From contig NZ_BMDW01000006.1 of the NCBI RefSeq assembly GCF_014636175.1, positions 62,001 to 126,000 of the forward strand: DNA of 64,000 bases, written 5' to 3'. The notes beneath the pieces were generated by a model. The model was not told where the DNA came from, ran no database searches, and saw nothing but the letters and a program-made list of their open reading frames with translations. Position 1 is the stretch's first letter. Every line of letters begins with the position of its first letter. Below are positions 25,161 to 33,519 of the stretch, piece after piece. This stretch comes from Sphingomonas psychrolutea (lineage in GTDB: Bacteria > Pseudomonadota > Alphaproteobacteria > Sphingomonadales > Sphingomonadaceae). A program made the position numbers and the translations under genes.

Positions 25161-25670
25161 TTGGGCTGGTTCGACAGACTTTTGGGCCGTGAGCGCGACG
25201 AGCTCGCCTTGGCATTGTATGATGGCGTGATCGCGACCGCGCGCGCGCCGCATTGGTATACGACGGGCGGCGTTCCCGATACGCTCGACGGGCGGTTCGA
25301 CATGGTCGCGGCGATCCTGTCGCTGGTGCTGCTGCGGCTCGAGGGCGATGCCAGCGCGGGCGCCGCAAGCGCGCGGCTGACCGAACGCTTCGTCACCGAC
25401 ATGGACGGGCAATTGCGCGAAAGCGGCATTGGCGACATCGGCGTCGGCAAGCATATCGGCAAGATGATGGGGATGCTCGGCGGGCGGCTCGGTGCCTATC
25501 GCGACGGGCTGGTCAGTGGCGATCTGAGTACCGCATTGGTACGCAACCTGTATCGCGGGGTGATGCCCGACGCCGTAGCGCTGGCGCATTCGCAAAGGGC
25601 GTTGCTTGCCTTGCGCGATGCGCTTGGCGCGACGCCTGCCGCCGCGCTGATCGACGGGCGGATGCCGTGA
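25161..25670 (+). CDS. Ubiquinol-cytochrome c chaperone family protein (CBP3-like)
   Basis: The 169-residue protein matches the CBP3 domain, with LALYDGVIATARAPHWYTTG near the N terminus and LRESGIGDIGVGKHIGKMMG in the middle. Its mitochondrial relative helps cytochrome b of the bc1 complex mature. The start is a TTG (FDRLLGRERDELAL follows) because no in-frame ATG exists before the conserved region; a stop lies shortly upstream, so it cannot extend much. It overlaps the DUF177 gene by 4 bases (GTGA). Confidence 0.86.
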   Translation: MGWFDRLLGRERDELALALYDGVIATARAPHWYTTGGVPDTLDGRFDMVAAILSLVLLRLEGDASAGAASARLTERFVTDMDGQLRESGIGDIGVGKHIGKMMGMLGGRLGAYRDGLVSGDLSTALVRNLYRGVMPDAVALAHSQRALLALRDALGATPAAALIDGRMP

Positions 25671-26194
25671 GCGCCCCCGAATTTTCCCGGATCGAGCGAA
25701 TCGACACGATCGGTGCGGGCGCGCGCAGCATCACGATCACCGCGACCGAAGCCGAGCGCGCGGCGCTGGCGGTACGCTTCGGCCTGATCGCGGTCGATCG
25801 GCTCGAGGCGACCTTCGCGGTGCAGCGCGACGCCAGCGGAATCATCGCGCGCGGGCGCGTCACGGCGGCGGTGGTCCAAGGCTGTTCGGTCACCGACGAC
25901 CCACTGCCGATGACGGTTTCCGAAGACGTCGCATTGCGTTTCGTGACCGAACGGGAAGCGGCCGCGGAGGAAGAGGTCGAACTCGATACCGACGCGCTCG
26001 ACACGATGGCCTATGATGGCAATGGGATCGACCTCGGCGAGGCAGCGGCCGAAACCATGGCGCTGGCGCTCGATCCGTTCCCGCGCGGGCCGAATGCGGC
26101 GGCGGCGCTACGCGCGGCGGGCGTGATCAGCGAGGAAGAGGCAAAGCCGGCGGGCGCATTGGCCGGGCTGAAGAGCTTGCTGGGTAGGGATTAA
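25667..26194 (+). CDS. DUF177 (YceD) family protein
   Basis: The GTG at 25667 overlaps the CBP3 stop. The 175-residue product shows the DUF177 pattern: a beta-rich N-terminal half, VVQGCSVTDDPLPMTVSEDV with a single Cys, the acidic EEEVELDTDALDTM stretch and YDGNGIDLGEAAAETMALAL, PFPRGP near the end. E. coli YceD affects 23S rRNA accumulation, and the family gene usually precedes rpmF; here rpmF is absent and sixA follows convergently. Confidence 0.88.
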   Translation: MSAPEFSRIERIDTIGAGARSITITATEAERAALAVRFGLIAVDRLEATFAVQRDASGIIARGRVTAAVVQGCSVTDDPLPMTVSEDVALRFVTEREAAAEEEVELDTDALDTMAYDGNGIDLGEAAAETMALALDPFPRGPNAAAALRAAGVISEEEAKPAGALAGLKSLLGRD

Positions 26195-26727
26195 TCGGCG
26201 TCCGGCCCGAGCGTCGGATCAAGATCGCGCGGGCGCACAAAGCGGGTGAGGCGCGCGGCGCCGGGTGCGAGATCACGCCACGTGCCGTCAAACACGATTT
26301 CGGCGATCGTTGCGGTGGGATATTTCACCCCGAGCGCAACGCGCGGTGCTTCGTCCGATTCGGGCACCAGCCACAAAGCGAGATCCTCCAGCCCCGGATT
26401 ATGCCCGACCAGCAGGACATGCGTCGCTTCCGACGGCAGCTCCTGCACGACATCGAGCAAGGTCACCGCTGACGCCAGATAGATCCGCCGATCCCACACC
26501 GCGCCCAGCGTACGGCCATAGCCAAGTTCGACTTGCGCCAGCGTTTCGACCACGCGCAGCGCGGGCGACGCCACGACGGCATCGAACACCGCGCCACCGC
26601 TGCGCAAATGGCCGCCGATCAACGCCGCCGCACGTTTTCCCCGGCCGTTGAGCCCACGGTCGAAATCGCGCTGTGCCGGGTCGTCCCAATCCGATTTGGC
26701 ATGGCGGAGCAAAGTGAGCCTCTTCAC
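26191..26727 (-). CDS. sixA: SixA-like histidine phosphatase
   Basis: The 178-residue protein has the RHG phosphohistidine loop LLRHAKSDWDDPAQRDFDRG at residues 6-25 and the second catalytic histidine in LLVGHNPGLEDLA. SixA enzymes remove phosphate from histidine residues, for example on phosphotransferase proteins. Its start overlaps the stop of the upstream helicase gene by 4 bases (ATGA), and its end overlaps the convergent DUF177 gene by 4 bases. Confidence 0.88.
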   Translation of the reverse strand: MKRLTLLRHAKSDWDDPAQRDFDRGLNGRGKRAAALIGGHLRSGGAVFDAVVASPALRVVETLAQVELGYGRTLGAVWDRRIYLASAVTLLDVVQELPSEATHVLLVGHNPGLEDLALWLVPESDEAPRVALGVKYPTATIAEIVFDGTWRDLAPGAARLTRFVRPRDLDPTLGPDAD

Positions 26728-29504
26728 GATTTGGTCTCCGTGTCCGCGGTCGCGCGCGCCTCATGCCCAATTTGATCGGGTGAGGGAAGCGCCGACGCGC
26801 GCGCGACGGCTTCATCGAGCGTCACGCGCCGGATCGGCACGCCGGGCGGGAACGCGCTGAGAAGCCGCGACGGCATCGCGGCGGACAGCAGCACGAACGC
26901 GCCATGATCGTCGGCGCGGCGGATCAACCGCCCGAATGCTTGCGCCAGCCGCGCGCGGACGATGCGATCGTCATAGGCGCTGCCGCCGCCCGCCAGCCGC
27001 CGCGCGGCGTGGAGCACGGTCGGCTTGGGCCAGGGCACGCCCTCAAGCACGACCAGCCGCAGCGAGCGGCCCGGCACATCGACGCCGTCGCGCAAGGCAT
27101 CAGTGCCGAGCAAGGACGCCGCCGGATCATCGCGAAAGATGTCGACCAGCGTGCCGGTATCGATCGGATCGACATGCTGCGCGTAGAGCGGCAGCCCCTC
27201 GCGTGCGAGCCGGTCGGCGATTCGCGCATGGACCCCGCGCAGCCGCCGAATTGCAGTGAACAGCCCGAGCATCCCGCCACCGCTCGCCACGCCCAGCCGC
27301 GCATAGGCGTTGGCCAGCGCGCCCATGTCGCCGCGCTTGACGTCGGTCACGATCAACACCTCGGCCTGCGTGCCATAATCGAACGGGGAGGCCGCCTCGA
27401 ACCGGCTTGCGCCGCGCAGCAGATGGTTCGCCCCGGTGCGCGCTTCCGCCACGTCCCAGTCTCCGCCATTGTGTCCGCCGCCGCCACGCAGCGTCGCCGA
27501 AGTGACGAGCACGCCATGCGCTTGCTTGAGCACGGTTTCGGCAAAGGGCCGGGTCGGATCGAGCCAGTGCCGGTGCAGCCCGATATCATATTCGCGCCCC
27601 TCGACCCGGTCGACCGCGAGCCAGTCGACGAAATCGGGCGAGGCTGGCCCTCCGATCCGCGCGAGCAGCGACAGCCAGGCGGCCACCGTCTCGGCGCGCC
27701 AGCCGAGCGAGGCGACTGCACCCTCGATCCGGGCGCGTGCCGGGCCGTCCATCCAATCGGGGCCTTCGTCGAGCACCGCCTCAAGCCGCCGTCCGAGCGC
27801 GACCAGCGGGCGGACCAGCGCGTCGAGCGCCTCCGCCGCCGGACCCGCCGCTTCGATCAGGGCGGGGTCGGGCTCGGCCAGCTCGGTTTCCAGACCATAG
27901 CCTGCCTCACCCTCCTTCTCGGCGCGGGCGTAGGTCAGCCCGCGCACTGCCGCGAGCAGCGCCTCGATCGGCCCGAACGGCGCACCTTCGCCGATCCGCT
28001 GCAGCCAGCCATCGCTCGCGAGCGCCTGTGCCGCCGCCACCGCATCGGTGATCGCGCGACCGCCGCCCTCATCATAGCTCGCGACATCCGAGAGCCGCGC
28101 GGCGAGCCCGCGCCGCCGCCCGCGCCCGCCCGATTCGGGGCCGATCACCCAGCGGCGGAGCTCGATCGTCTCCGCTCCCGTCAGCGCGGTCGAGAACATC
28201 GCATCGGCCGCGTCGAACAGATGATGCCCCTCATCGAACACATAGCGCGTCGGCCGCGTCATGGATTCGCGGCCGCGCGCGGCGTTGACCATCACCAAAG
28301 CGTGGTTGGCGATGACCAGATCGGCCTCGGCACTCGCTCGCGCGGCGCGCTCGATGAAGCATTTGCGGTAATGCGGGCACCCGGCATAGACGCATTCGCC
28401 GCGCCGGTCGGTCAGCGCGGTCGCGCCGTTGCGGCGGAACAGTGTGGTCAGCCAGCCGGGTAGATCGCCCCCGACCATGTCGCCATCGGCGCTATACGCC
28501 GCCCAGCGCGCGACGAGTTGCGCGAGGATCGCCGCGCGCCCGGCGAACCCGCCTTGCAGCGCGTCCTCCAGATTGAGCAGGCACAGGTAATTCTCGCGGC
28601 CTTTGCGCGTCACCACTTTGGCACGGCGCACCGCCGGATCGGGGAAGAGGCGGGCGCTTTCCTGCCCCAATTGGCGTTGCAGCGCCTTGGTGAAGGTCGA
28701 CACCCACACCACGCCATCGGCCTTCTCCGCCCAGAGCGAGGCGGGCGCGAGATAACCGAGCGTCTTGCCGATCCCGGTGCCCGCCTCGGCCAGCACCATA
28801 TTGGGCGCGCCCGCCGTCATGCGCGGCCCGAACGCTTCGCGCGCCGCTTGGGCGTAGGCGCGCTGGCCCTGGCGTTGCTCCGCCGCAGACCCGGTCAGCG
28901 CGGCCAGGCGCGCCTGCGTTTCGTCCGGATCGAGCGTCACCGTGCGCGGTTGCGGACGGGCTGCACCCTCGGACCATTCGGGCAGCTTCGAATAGAGCCA
29001 GCGTTCGGCGACCGCGGGCTTGCGCAGCCGCTGCGCCAGCACCGGCGCCCAGGTCCAGCGCAGCCGGAACAGCGATTGCGCCGCAGTCCACGCCCCCTCG
29101 CGCTCGGGCCAGTTGCTGGCCGGATCGGTCATGTCGAGCAACGCCGCCGCCGCCGCGCGCAGGAAGTTCGCCACCTCGGCATCCTCGCGCGGGGCAGCGA
29201 GCCCGGCGACGCGCGCGAGCCCGCGCGGCGTCGGCACCATGAAGCGCGCCGGGCACAAAAAGGCGAACAGTTCGAGCAGATCGAGCAGATCGAGCCCCGA
29301 CAGATCGGCATAGCCCAGCCGCTGCCCGATCAGCGCGGCGTTGAGCAGGATCACCGGCGTATCCGCCGCAATCCGGATTGCCTCCCCCCGCCCGATCGGC
29401 CGCGTGCCGCTCTCGTCCGCGATCCAGATGCCGCTGTGGCTGGCGTGGAGGGCGGGATAGGGGAGGGCGGGATAGGGGAGCGCTGAAGAAAGCGTGTTGG
29501 TCAC
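26724..29504 (-). CDS. DinG/XPD-type ATP-dependent DNA helicase
   Basis: The 926-residue protein has superfamily 2 helicase motifs: Walker A in AEAGTGIGKTLGYLAP, a DEGH box in VFDEGHHL, and cysteines in NYLCLLNL and GECVYAGCPHYRKC that fit the iron-sulfur cluster of XPD/DinG helicases. The N-terminal 200 residues are an extra domain common to alphaproteobacterial members. It probably unwinds DNA 5'-3' in repair. The N terminus carries a short tandem repeat PYPALPYPAL from a duplicated 15-bp DNA unit at about 29450-29481. It is followed by sixA with a 4-base overlap. Confidence 0.9.
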   Translation of the reverse strand: MTNTLSSALPYPALPYPALHASHSGIWIADESGTRPIGRGEAIRIAADTPVILLNAALIGQRLGYADLSGLDLLDLLELFAFLCPARFMVPTPRGLARVAGLAAPREDAEVANFLRAAAAALLDMTDPASNWPEREGAWTAAQSLFRLRWTWAPVLAQRLRKPAVAERWLYSKLPEWSEGAARPQPRTVTLDPDETQARLAALTGSAAEQRQGQRAYAQAAREAFGPRMTAGAPNMVLAEAGTGIGKTLGYLAPASLWAEKADGVVWVSTFTKALQRQLGQESARLFPDPAVRRAKVVTRKGRENYLCLLNLEDALQGGFAGRAAILAQLVARWAAYSADGDMVGGDLPGWLTTLFRRNGATALTDRRGECVYAGCPHYRKCFIERAARASAEADLVIANHALVMVNAARGRESMTRPTRYVFDEGHHLFDAADAMFSTALTGAETIELRRWVIGPESGGRGRRRGLAARLSDVASYDEGGGRAITDAVAAAQALASDGWLQRIGEGAPFGPIEALLAAVRGLTYARAEKEGEAGYGLETELAEPDPALIEAAGPAAEALDALVRPLVALGRRLEAVLDEGPDWMDGPARARIEGAVASLGWRAETVAAWLSLLARIGGPASPDFVDWLAVDRVEGREYDIGLHRHWLDPTRPFAETVLKQAHGVLVTSATLRGGGGHNGGDWDVAEARTGANHLLRGASRFEAASPFDYGTQAEVLIVTDVKRGDMGALANAYARLGVASGGGMLGLFTAIRRLRGVHARIADRLAREGLPLYAQHVDPIDTGTLVDIFRDDPAASLLGTDALRDGVDVPGRSLRLVVLEGVPWPKPTVLHAARRLAGGGSAYDDRIVRARLAQAFGRLIRRADDHGAFVLLSAAMPSRLLSAFPPGVPIRRVTLDEAVARASALPSPDQIGHEARATADTETKS

Positions 29505-29543
29505 GCCCAGACTATCGCGTGCACGGAACGAAATGGCAACGTA

Positions 29544-30314
29544 TCACCGTCGCACCGGATCGATCAATTGCTGGAGGAGCCGGTCGGGATGCGCCCGATC
29601 GAGGCCGACCGGGGCGGTGCGGTCAGCAGGCGGGGCGAGCGTCCCGAACAGCCGATCCCACAGCGGCACCAAATCGCCATAGTTGCGATCGTGCGCCGCG
29701 CGATCAGGTGCATGATGCGCGCGGTGGAAGCCGGGCGTGATCACGAGTCCGTCCATCATCCGCTCGATCCACGGCGGCAGCGCGATATCGGCATGCTGCC
29801 ACAGGGCCAGCGCAAACAGCAGCGTGTCGACCGCAAGCACAGCGGTAATCGGCGGTCCGATCACCACCACCGTCGCCGCCGCGACCGGCGCGATGATCAG
29901 CAGTTCGAGCGGGTGGTTGCGCACGGCGGTCGACACATCCACCGCAGCGTCGGCATGGTGGACGCGGTGGATCCGCCAAATCCACGGGATCGCATGGCTG
30001 AACCGATGGACCCAATAGGTCGTGAAACTGCGCGCGGTCAGCAGTAGCGCGAACGCGGCGATCCACGGCAAGGCGACCAACGGGCCAAGCCCGATCCCCA
30101 GCTTCTGCGCGAACACCGCCGCCGCCAGCGTCGATAGCGGCAGGACGCTGGCTATCCCGATCGTGACGATGCCCAAAGCGAAATTGGTGACCAGCCGCGC
30201 ATCCGACGCGCCGTCAGACCCGCGCTCCACCCGCGGCGCCGCCACCTCGCACAGCGTGAGCACTGCAAAGCAGGCGAGGAGTGCTGCTGCCCAGATCCAG
30301 CCGACTTGCTCCAC
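29544..30314 (-). CDS. Sterol desaturase/fatty acid hydroxylase family membrane protein
   Basis: The 256-residue product has four or five membrane helices and the histidine clusters of di-iron hydroxylases: HRFSH, HRVHH and HRAHH. These enzymes hydroxylate or desaturate lipids or sterol-like substrates at the membrane using oxygen. The substrate here is unknown; bacterial members act on various lipids. The gene is transcribed away from the exosortase cassette that starts 84 bp beyond its own start. Confidence 0.88.
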   Translation of the reverse strand: MEQVGWIWAAALLACFAVLTLCEVAAPRVERGSDGASDARLVTNFALGIVTIGIASVLPLSTLAAAVFAQKLGIGLGPLVALPWIAAFALLLTARSFTTYWVHRFSHAIPWIWRIHRVHHADAAVDVSTAVRNHPLELLIIAPVAAATVVVIGPPITAVLAVDTLLFALALWQHADIALPPWIERMMDGLVITPGFHRAHHAPDRAAHDRNYGDLVPLWDRLFGTLAPPADRTAPVGLDRAHPDRLLQQLIDPVRR

Positions 30315-30397
30315 CTCAAATTCCTTGCGTCGGGTATCTTGTGTGCCACCCGCGGCATGCTACGCTGCCACGCGTATCATAACAGGGAAATTTTTCG

Positions 30398-30571
30398 ATG
30401 GTCCGTACGCATGCGTTCACCGCCGCCGCCTTTGTAATTCTGCTGGCCGAAGCTGCCCCTGCTTTCGCGGGCCTCCCTGCCACCCCTGCCCCGATCGCCG
30501 GTGTCGGGCTTGGCGCGGTCGCCTTGATCGGTCTAGGCTATCGTGCGCTCAAGCGCCGGGCTCAGCGCTGA
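30398..30571 (+). CDS. 57-residue protein with a CTERM-like sorting tail
   Basis: The gene encodes a signal peptide (MVRTHAFTAAAFVILLAEAA, probable cut after AFA) followed by only 33 residues: LPATPAPIAG, a hydrophobic stretch (VGLGAVALIGLGY) and a basic end (RALKRRAQR). Short Pro motif, membrane helix and basic tail is the three-part layout of exosortase sorting signals. The stop overlaps the exosortase frame by CTGA, so the two are coupled. AGGGA nine bases upstream is a ribosome site. It is probably the substrate of the neighbouring exosortase, but with almost nothing left to sort its job is unclear. I do not recognise the family. Confidence 0.65.
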   Translation: MVRTHAFTAAAFVILLAEAAPAFAGLPATPAPIAGVGLGAVALIGLGYRALKRRAQR

Positions 30572-31413
30572 GCGCGACCAAGGCCGCGCTGCTCGGTTTC
30601 CCGCTTACCAGTCTCGCCATTGATCGCGCCGTCGCCTTTGCGGGCGTCGGCGTGTTCGCTGCGATCAATGCGCTTGCCGACACGATCCTTGGGTCGCTGC
30701 ACGCAACCGGCCTGATCGACGCCATCGTGTCGCTGGCCGGGGTCAGCGCGGTGCTTTGGTTCGGCCTGTTCGCGGCGCTGCGCATTGCGGTTGAACCCGG
30801 CGCTTCGGCATGGCGGCGCGGCGACGGCATGGTGCTCGGCATTACGGTGCTGTGCGCGCTGTTACCTGCAACCTGGACGGCGGCAGTTGGTGTATTTCTG
30901 CTCGGTGCCTATCTCGTACTGAGCGCGCAGGACGGGCGCGCGCGCCGCGTCGCGCTGGTCTTGCTCGCGCTCAGCGGAACCTTGCTCTGGGGCAAGATTG
31001 TGCTCCTCGCCTTCGCGCCGATCGTGCTCGCGGCGGACGGGCAAATCGTCGGCGCGATCGTCGGGACGGGTGCGACGGGCAACTTGGTCGGGTTTGTCGG
31101 CGGCGGACAGTTCGTGATCGGCGGGCCGTGTTCGTCGGTCCACAACATCTCGCTTGCGCTCTTGCTGTGGAGCTGTGTCGTCGCCTTGCTGGATTTGACG
31201 ATCGACCGCCGGCTGATCCTGGTCGGCGTGGCGGCAATGGCGGCGATGTATGCGCTCAATCTCGCGCGGCTGTCGGCGATCGCACTGTTCCCGGCGGATT
31301 TCGAATGGCTCCATCTCGGGACAGGCGCGACATTGTTCGGCTGGGCCGGTTTGCTGCTGGCCGGGCTGATCATCGGTGCCGGAGCCTATGATGCGCTCGC
31401 CCGTCGCGCTTAG
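30568..31413 (+). CDS. Exosortase/archaeosortase family transpeptidase
   Basis: About 281 residues with eight or so membrane helices. The exosortase triad is visible: Cys188 in GGPCSSVHN, Arg234 in NLARLSA and His249 in WLHLGTG, each at the end of a helix as the family requires. Such enzymes cut C-terminal sorting signals of secreted proteins, usually linked to exopolysaccharide. No ATG or GTG lies near the expected N terminus; a CTG at 30568, overlapping the TGA of the 57-residue gene, gives a full-length protein, though the true start is uncertain. It overlaps the next gene by 23 bases. The subtype is not assigned. Confidence 0.8.
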   Translation: MSATKAALLGFPLTSLAIDRAVAFAGVGVFAAINALADTILGSLHATGLIDAIVSLAGVSAVLWFGLFAALRIAVEPGASAWRRGDGMVLGITVLCALLPATWTAAVGVFLLGAYLVLSAQDGRARRVALVLLALSGTLLWGKIVLLAFAPIVLAADGQIVGAIVGTGATGNLVGFVGGGQFVIGGPCSSVHNISLALLLWSCVVALLDLTIDRRLILVGVAAMAAMYALNLARLSAIALFPADFEWLHLGTGATLFGWAGLLLAGLIIGAGAYDALARRA

Positions 31414-31882
31414 CATCTGGGCGGGCCTCTTAGCACTGGCGACGATCGGGTCGCTCGCAGTGAAGGACGCGCTTGCCTCGGCGCCGCAAGTCGAACTGGC
31501 AGGCAAGACCAACGCCGCGATTGCCGCCACGTTACGCGGCCAGGGTTTCGCGGTGCGCGTCGAACCGCACCGCTTTCAGAGCTGGATCTTTTTCGGCACG
31601 CGCGGCGCGTGCCGGATCGCCGCGCGCGACGCGGTGAACGCCGCGCATTATACCGAGGCGTTCCGCGAACAAATGGCGGGTGTCGGGTCGGTGCGGTATC
31701 TCTATCGCGGCAATCGCTCGGTCGGCCCGCCCGAATTAACGGCGTTGGTCTACCGTCTGGTGCCGCGCAGCCTCGATCGCTTCGGCGTCCATGTCGCGCG
31801 TAGCGCGCCGGTCGCGGTGGCGACCAGCAGCGGCTGTCCCGACGGCGATTTCGGGCTTGAGCGCATTGCCGTCGCACCCTGA
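31391..31882 (+). CDS. Third gene of the exosortase cassette, anchored periplasmic protein
   Basis: From the ATG at 31391 (six bases after GGAG) the product is about 163 residues: an N-terminal membrane segment (SPVALSIWAGLLALATIGSL) and a soluble rest with two Cys (GTRGACRIAAR near the middle, SSGCPDGDFG near the end). I recognise no catalytic motif. The start lies inside the exosortase gene, so expression is coupled. Small accessory proteins encoded beside exosortases are common (EpsI-like in polysaccharide loci), but no similarity to EpsI is evident by eye. Confidence 0.7.
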   Translation: MRSPVALSIWAGLLALATIGSLAVKDALASAPQVELAGKTNAAIAATLRGQGFAVRVEPHRFQSWIFFGTRGACRIAARDAVNAAHYTEAFREQMAGVGSVRYLYRGNRSVGPPELTALVYRLVPRSLDRFGVHVARSAPVAVATSSGCPDGDFGLERIAVAP

Positions 31883-31954
31883 CGCGTGTGCCCCTTGCCT
31901 GGAGGATCACCCGCGCGCGTGACGAACCGCCTCACTAGCGCTAGACGCACGCCC

Positions 31955-33517
31955 ATGACCGATTTCCGCACCGCCGCCCTCGATTCCAAAGCTTGGCCCT
32001 ATGAAGAGGCGCGCAAGCTGCTCAAGCGCTACCCGGAGGGCAAACCGGGCGGGGCACCGATCATCTTCGAGACCGGCTATGGCCCGTCGGGCCTGCCGCA
32101 TATCGGCACGTTCAACGAAGTGCTGCGCACGACGATGGTGCGGCATGCGTTTCAGACGCTGTCCGATGCGCCAACGCGGCTGATCGAATTCAGCGACGAT
32201 ATGGACGGGTTGCGCAAAGTCCCCGACAACGTGCCCAACCAAGCGATGTTGACCGAGCATCTCGGCAAGCCGCTCAGCCGCATTCCCGATCCGTTCGAGA
32301 AGTTCGAGAGTTTCGCCGCGCATAACAATGCGATGCTGCGCGATTTTCTCGATCGCTTCGGCTTCGAGTATGAGTTCGTCTCCTCTGCCTCGCAATATGA
32401 AGCCGGCGTGTTCGATGACGCGCTGAAGGGCGTGCTGCGCCATTATCAGGCGATCATGGGCGTGATGCTGCCGACGCTGCGCAAGGAACGCGCCGCGACC
32501 TATTCGCCGATCCTGCCGATCAGCCCCAAGACCGGAGTGGTGCTGCAAGTCCCGGTCGAAGTGGTCGACGCGGAGGCGGGCACGATCCGCTTCACGGACA
32601 GCGATGGCGAGGTGCTGGTGCAATCGGTGCTGGGGGGCCACGCCAAGCTGCAATGGAAGGTCGATTGGGCGATGCGCTGGGTCGCGCTCGGCGTCGATTA
32701 CGAGATGTACGGCAAGGACCTGATCGACAGCGGCGTGCAATCGGGCAAGATCGCCCGCGTGCTCGGCGGGCGCCCGCCCGAGGGGCTGATCTACGAGATG
32801 TTCCTCGACGAAAAAGGCGAGAAGATTTCGAAGTCGAAGGGCAATGGCCTGACGCTCGATCAATGGCTTGAATACGGCACGCAGGAGAGCCTGTCCTTCT
32901 TCGCCTATCGCGAGCCGAAAAAGGCCAAGCAACTCCACATCGGCGTCATCCCGCGCGCGGTCGACGACTATTTCCAGTTTCGCGGCACCTATGCGGCGTT
33001 GCCGGTCGAGCAGAAGCTCGGTAATCCCGTGCACCATATCCATGATGGCGCGGTGCCCGCGGACCTGCCGCCGGTGACCTTTGGGCTGTTGCTCAATTTG
33101 GTCGGCGTGCTTGGCGCGGGCGCGACCGCCGAGCAAGTGCGCGGCTATCTGAGCAACTATATCGAGGGCGCAATCCCACCAGAGCTCGACGCGCTGATCG
33201 GCCATGCGCTCGCCTATAACCGCGATTTCATCGCGCCGACGCTCAAGCGCCGCAAGCCCGAGGGGATCGAGATCGCGGCGCTCGAACGGCTCGACCGCGA
33301 ACTTGCCGCAGCCCCCGCCGATGCATCGGCGGTCGATTTGCAGAACATCGTCTATGCGATCGGGAACGAAGGCGGGTTCGACCCGTTACGTGCCTGGTTC
33401 GGAGCGCTGTACGAAACCCTGCTCGGTTCTTCACAAGGACCACGCATGGGCAGTTTCATCGCGCTGTACGGTATCGACAATACGCGCGCGCTGATTGCCG
33501 AAGCCTTGGCCGCCTGA
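31955..33517 (+). CDS. lysK: Lysyl-tRNA synthetase, class I
   Basis: The 520-residue product is the class I enzyme of archaea, spirochaetes and many alphaproteobacteria, not the class II LysS. Nucleotide-binding signatures are present: HIGT (49-52, in GLPHIGT) and KISKS (290-294). It attaches lysine to tRNA-Lys. The ATG at 31955 is taken from the conserved N terminus (FETGYGPSGLPHIG); there is no strong Shine-Dalgarno, and a longer in-frame extension would begin next to the preceding gene. nhaA starts three bases after its stop. Confidence 0.95.
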   Translation: MTDFRTAALDSKAWPYEEARKLLKRYPEGKPGGAPIIFETGYGPSGLPHIGTFNEVLRTTMVRHAFQTLSDAPTRLIEFSDDMDGLRKVPDNVPNQAMLTEHLGKPLSRIPDPFEKFESFAAHNNAMLRDFLDRFGFEYEFVSSASQYEAGVFDDALKGVLRHYQAIMGVMLPTLRKERAATYSPILPISPKTGVVLQVPVEVVDAEAGTIRFTDSDGEVLVQSVLGGHAKLQWKVDWAMRWVALGVDYEMYGKDLIDSGVQSGKIARVLGGRPPEGLIYEMFLDEKGEKISKSKGNGLTLDQWLEYGTQESLSFFAYREPKKAKQLHIGVIPRAVDDYFQFRGTYAALPVEQKLGNPVHHIHDGAVPADLPPVTFGLLLNLVGVLGAGATAEQVRGYLSNYIEGAIPPELDALIGHALAYNRDFIAPTLKRRKPEGIEIAALERLDRELAAAPADASAVDLQNIVYAIGNEGGFDPLRAWFGALYETLLGSSQGPRMGSFIALYGIDNTRALIAEALAA

Positions 33518-33519
33518 CG

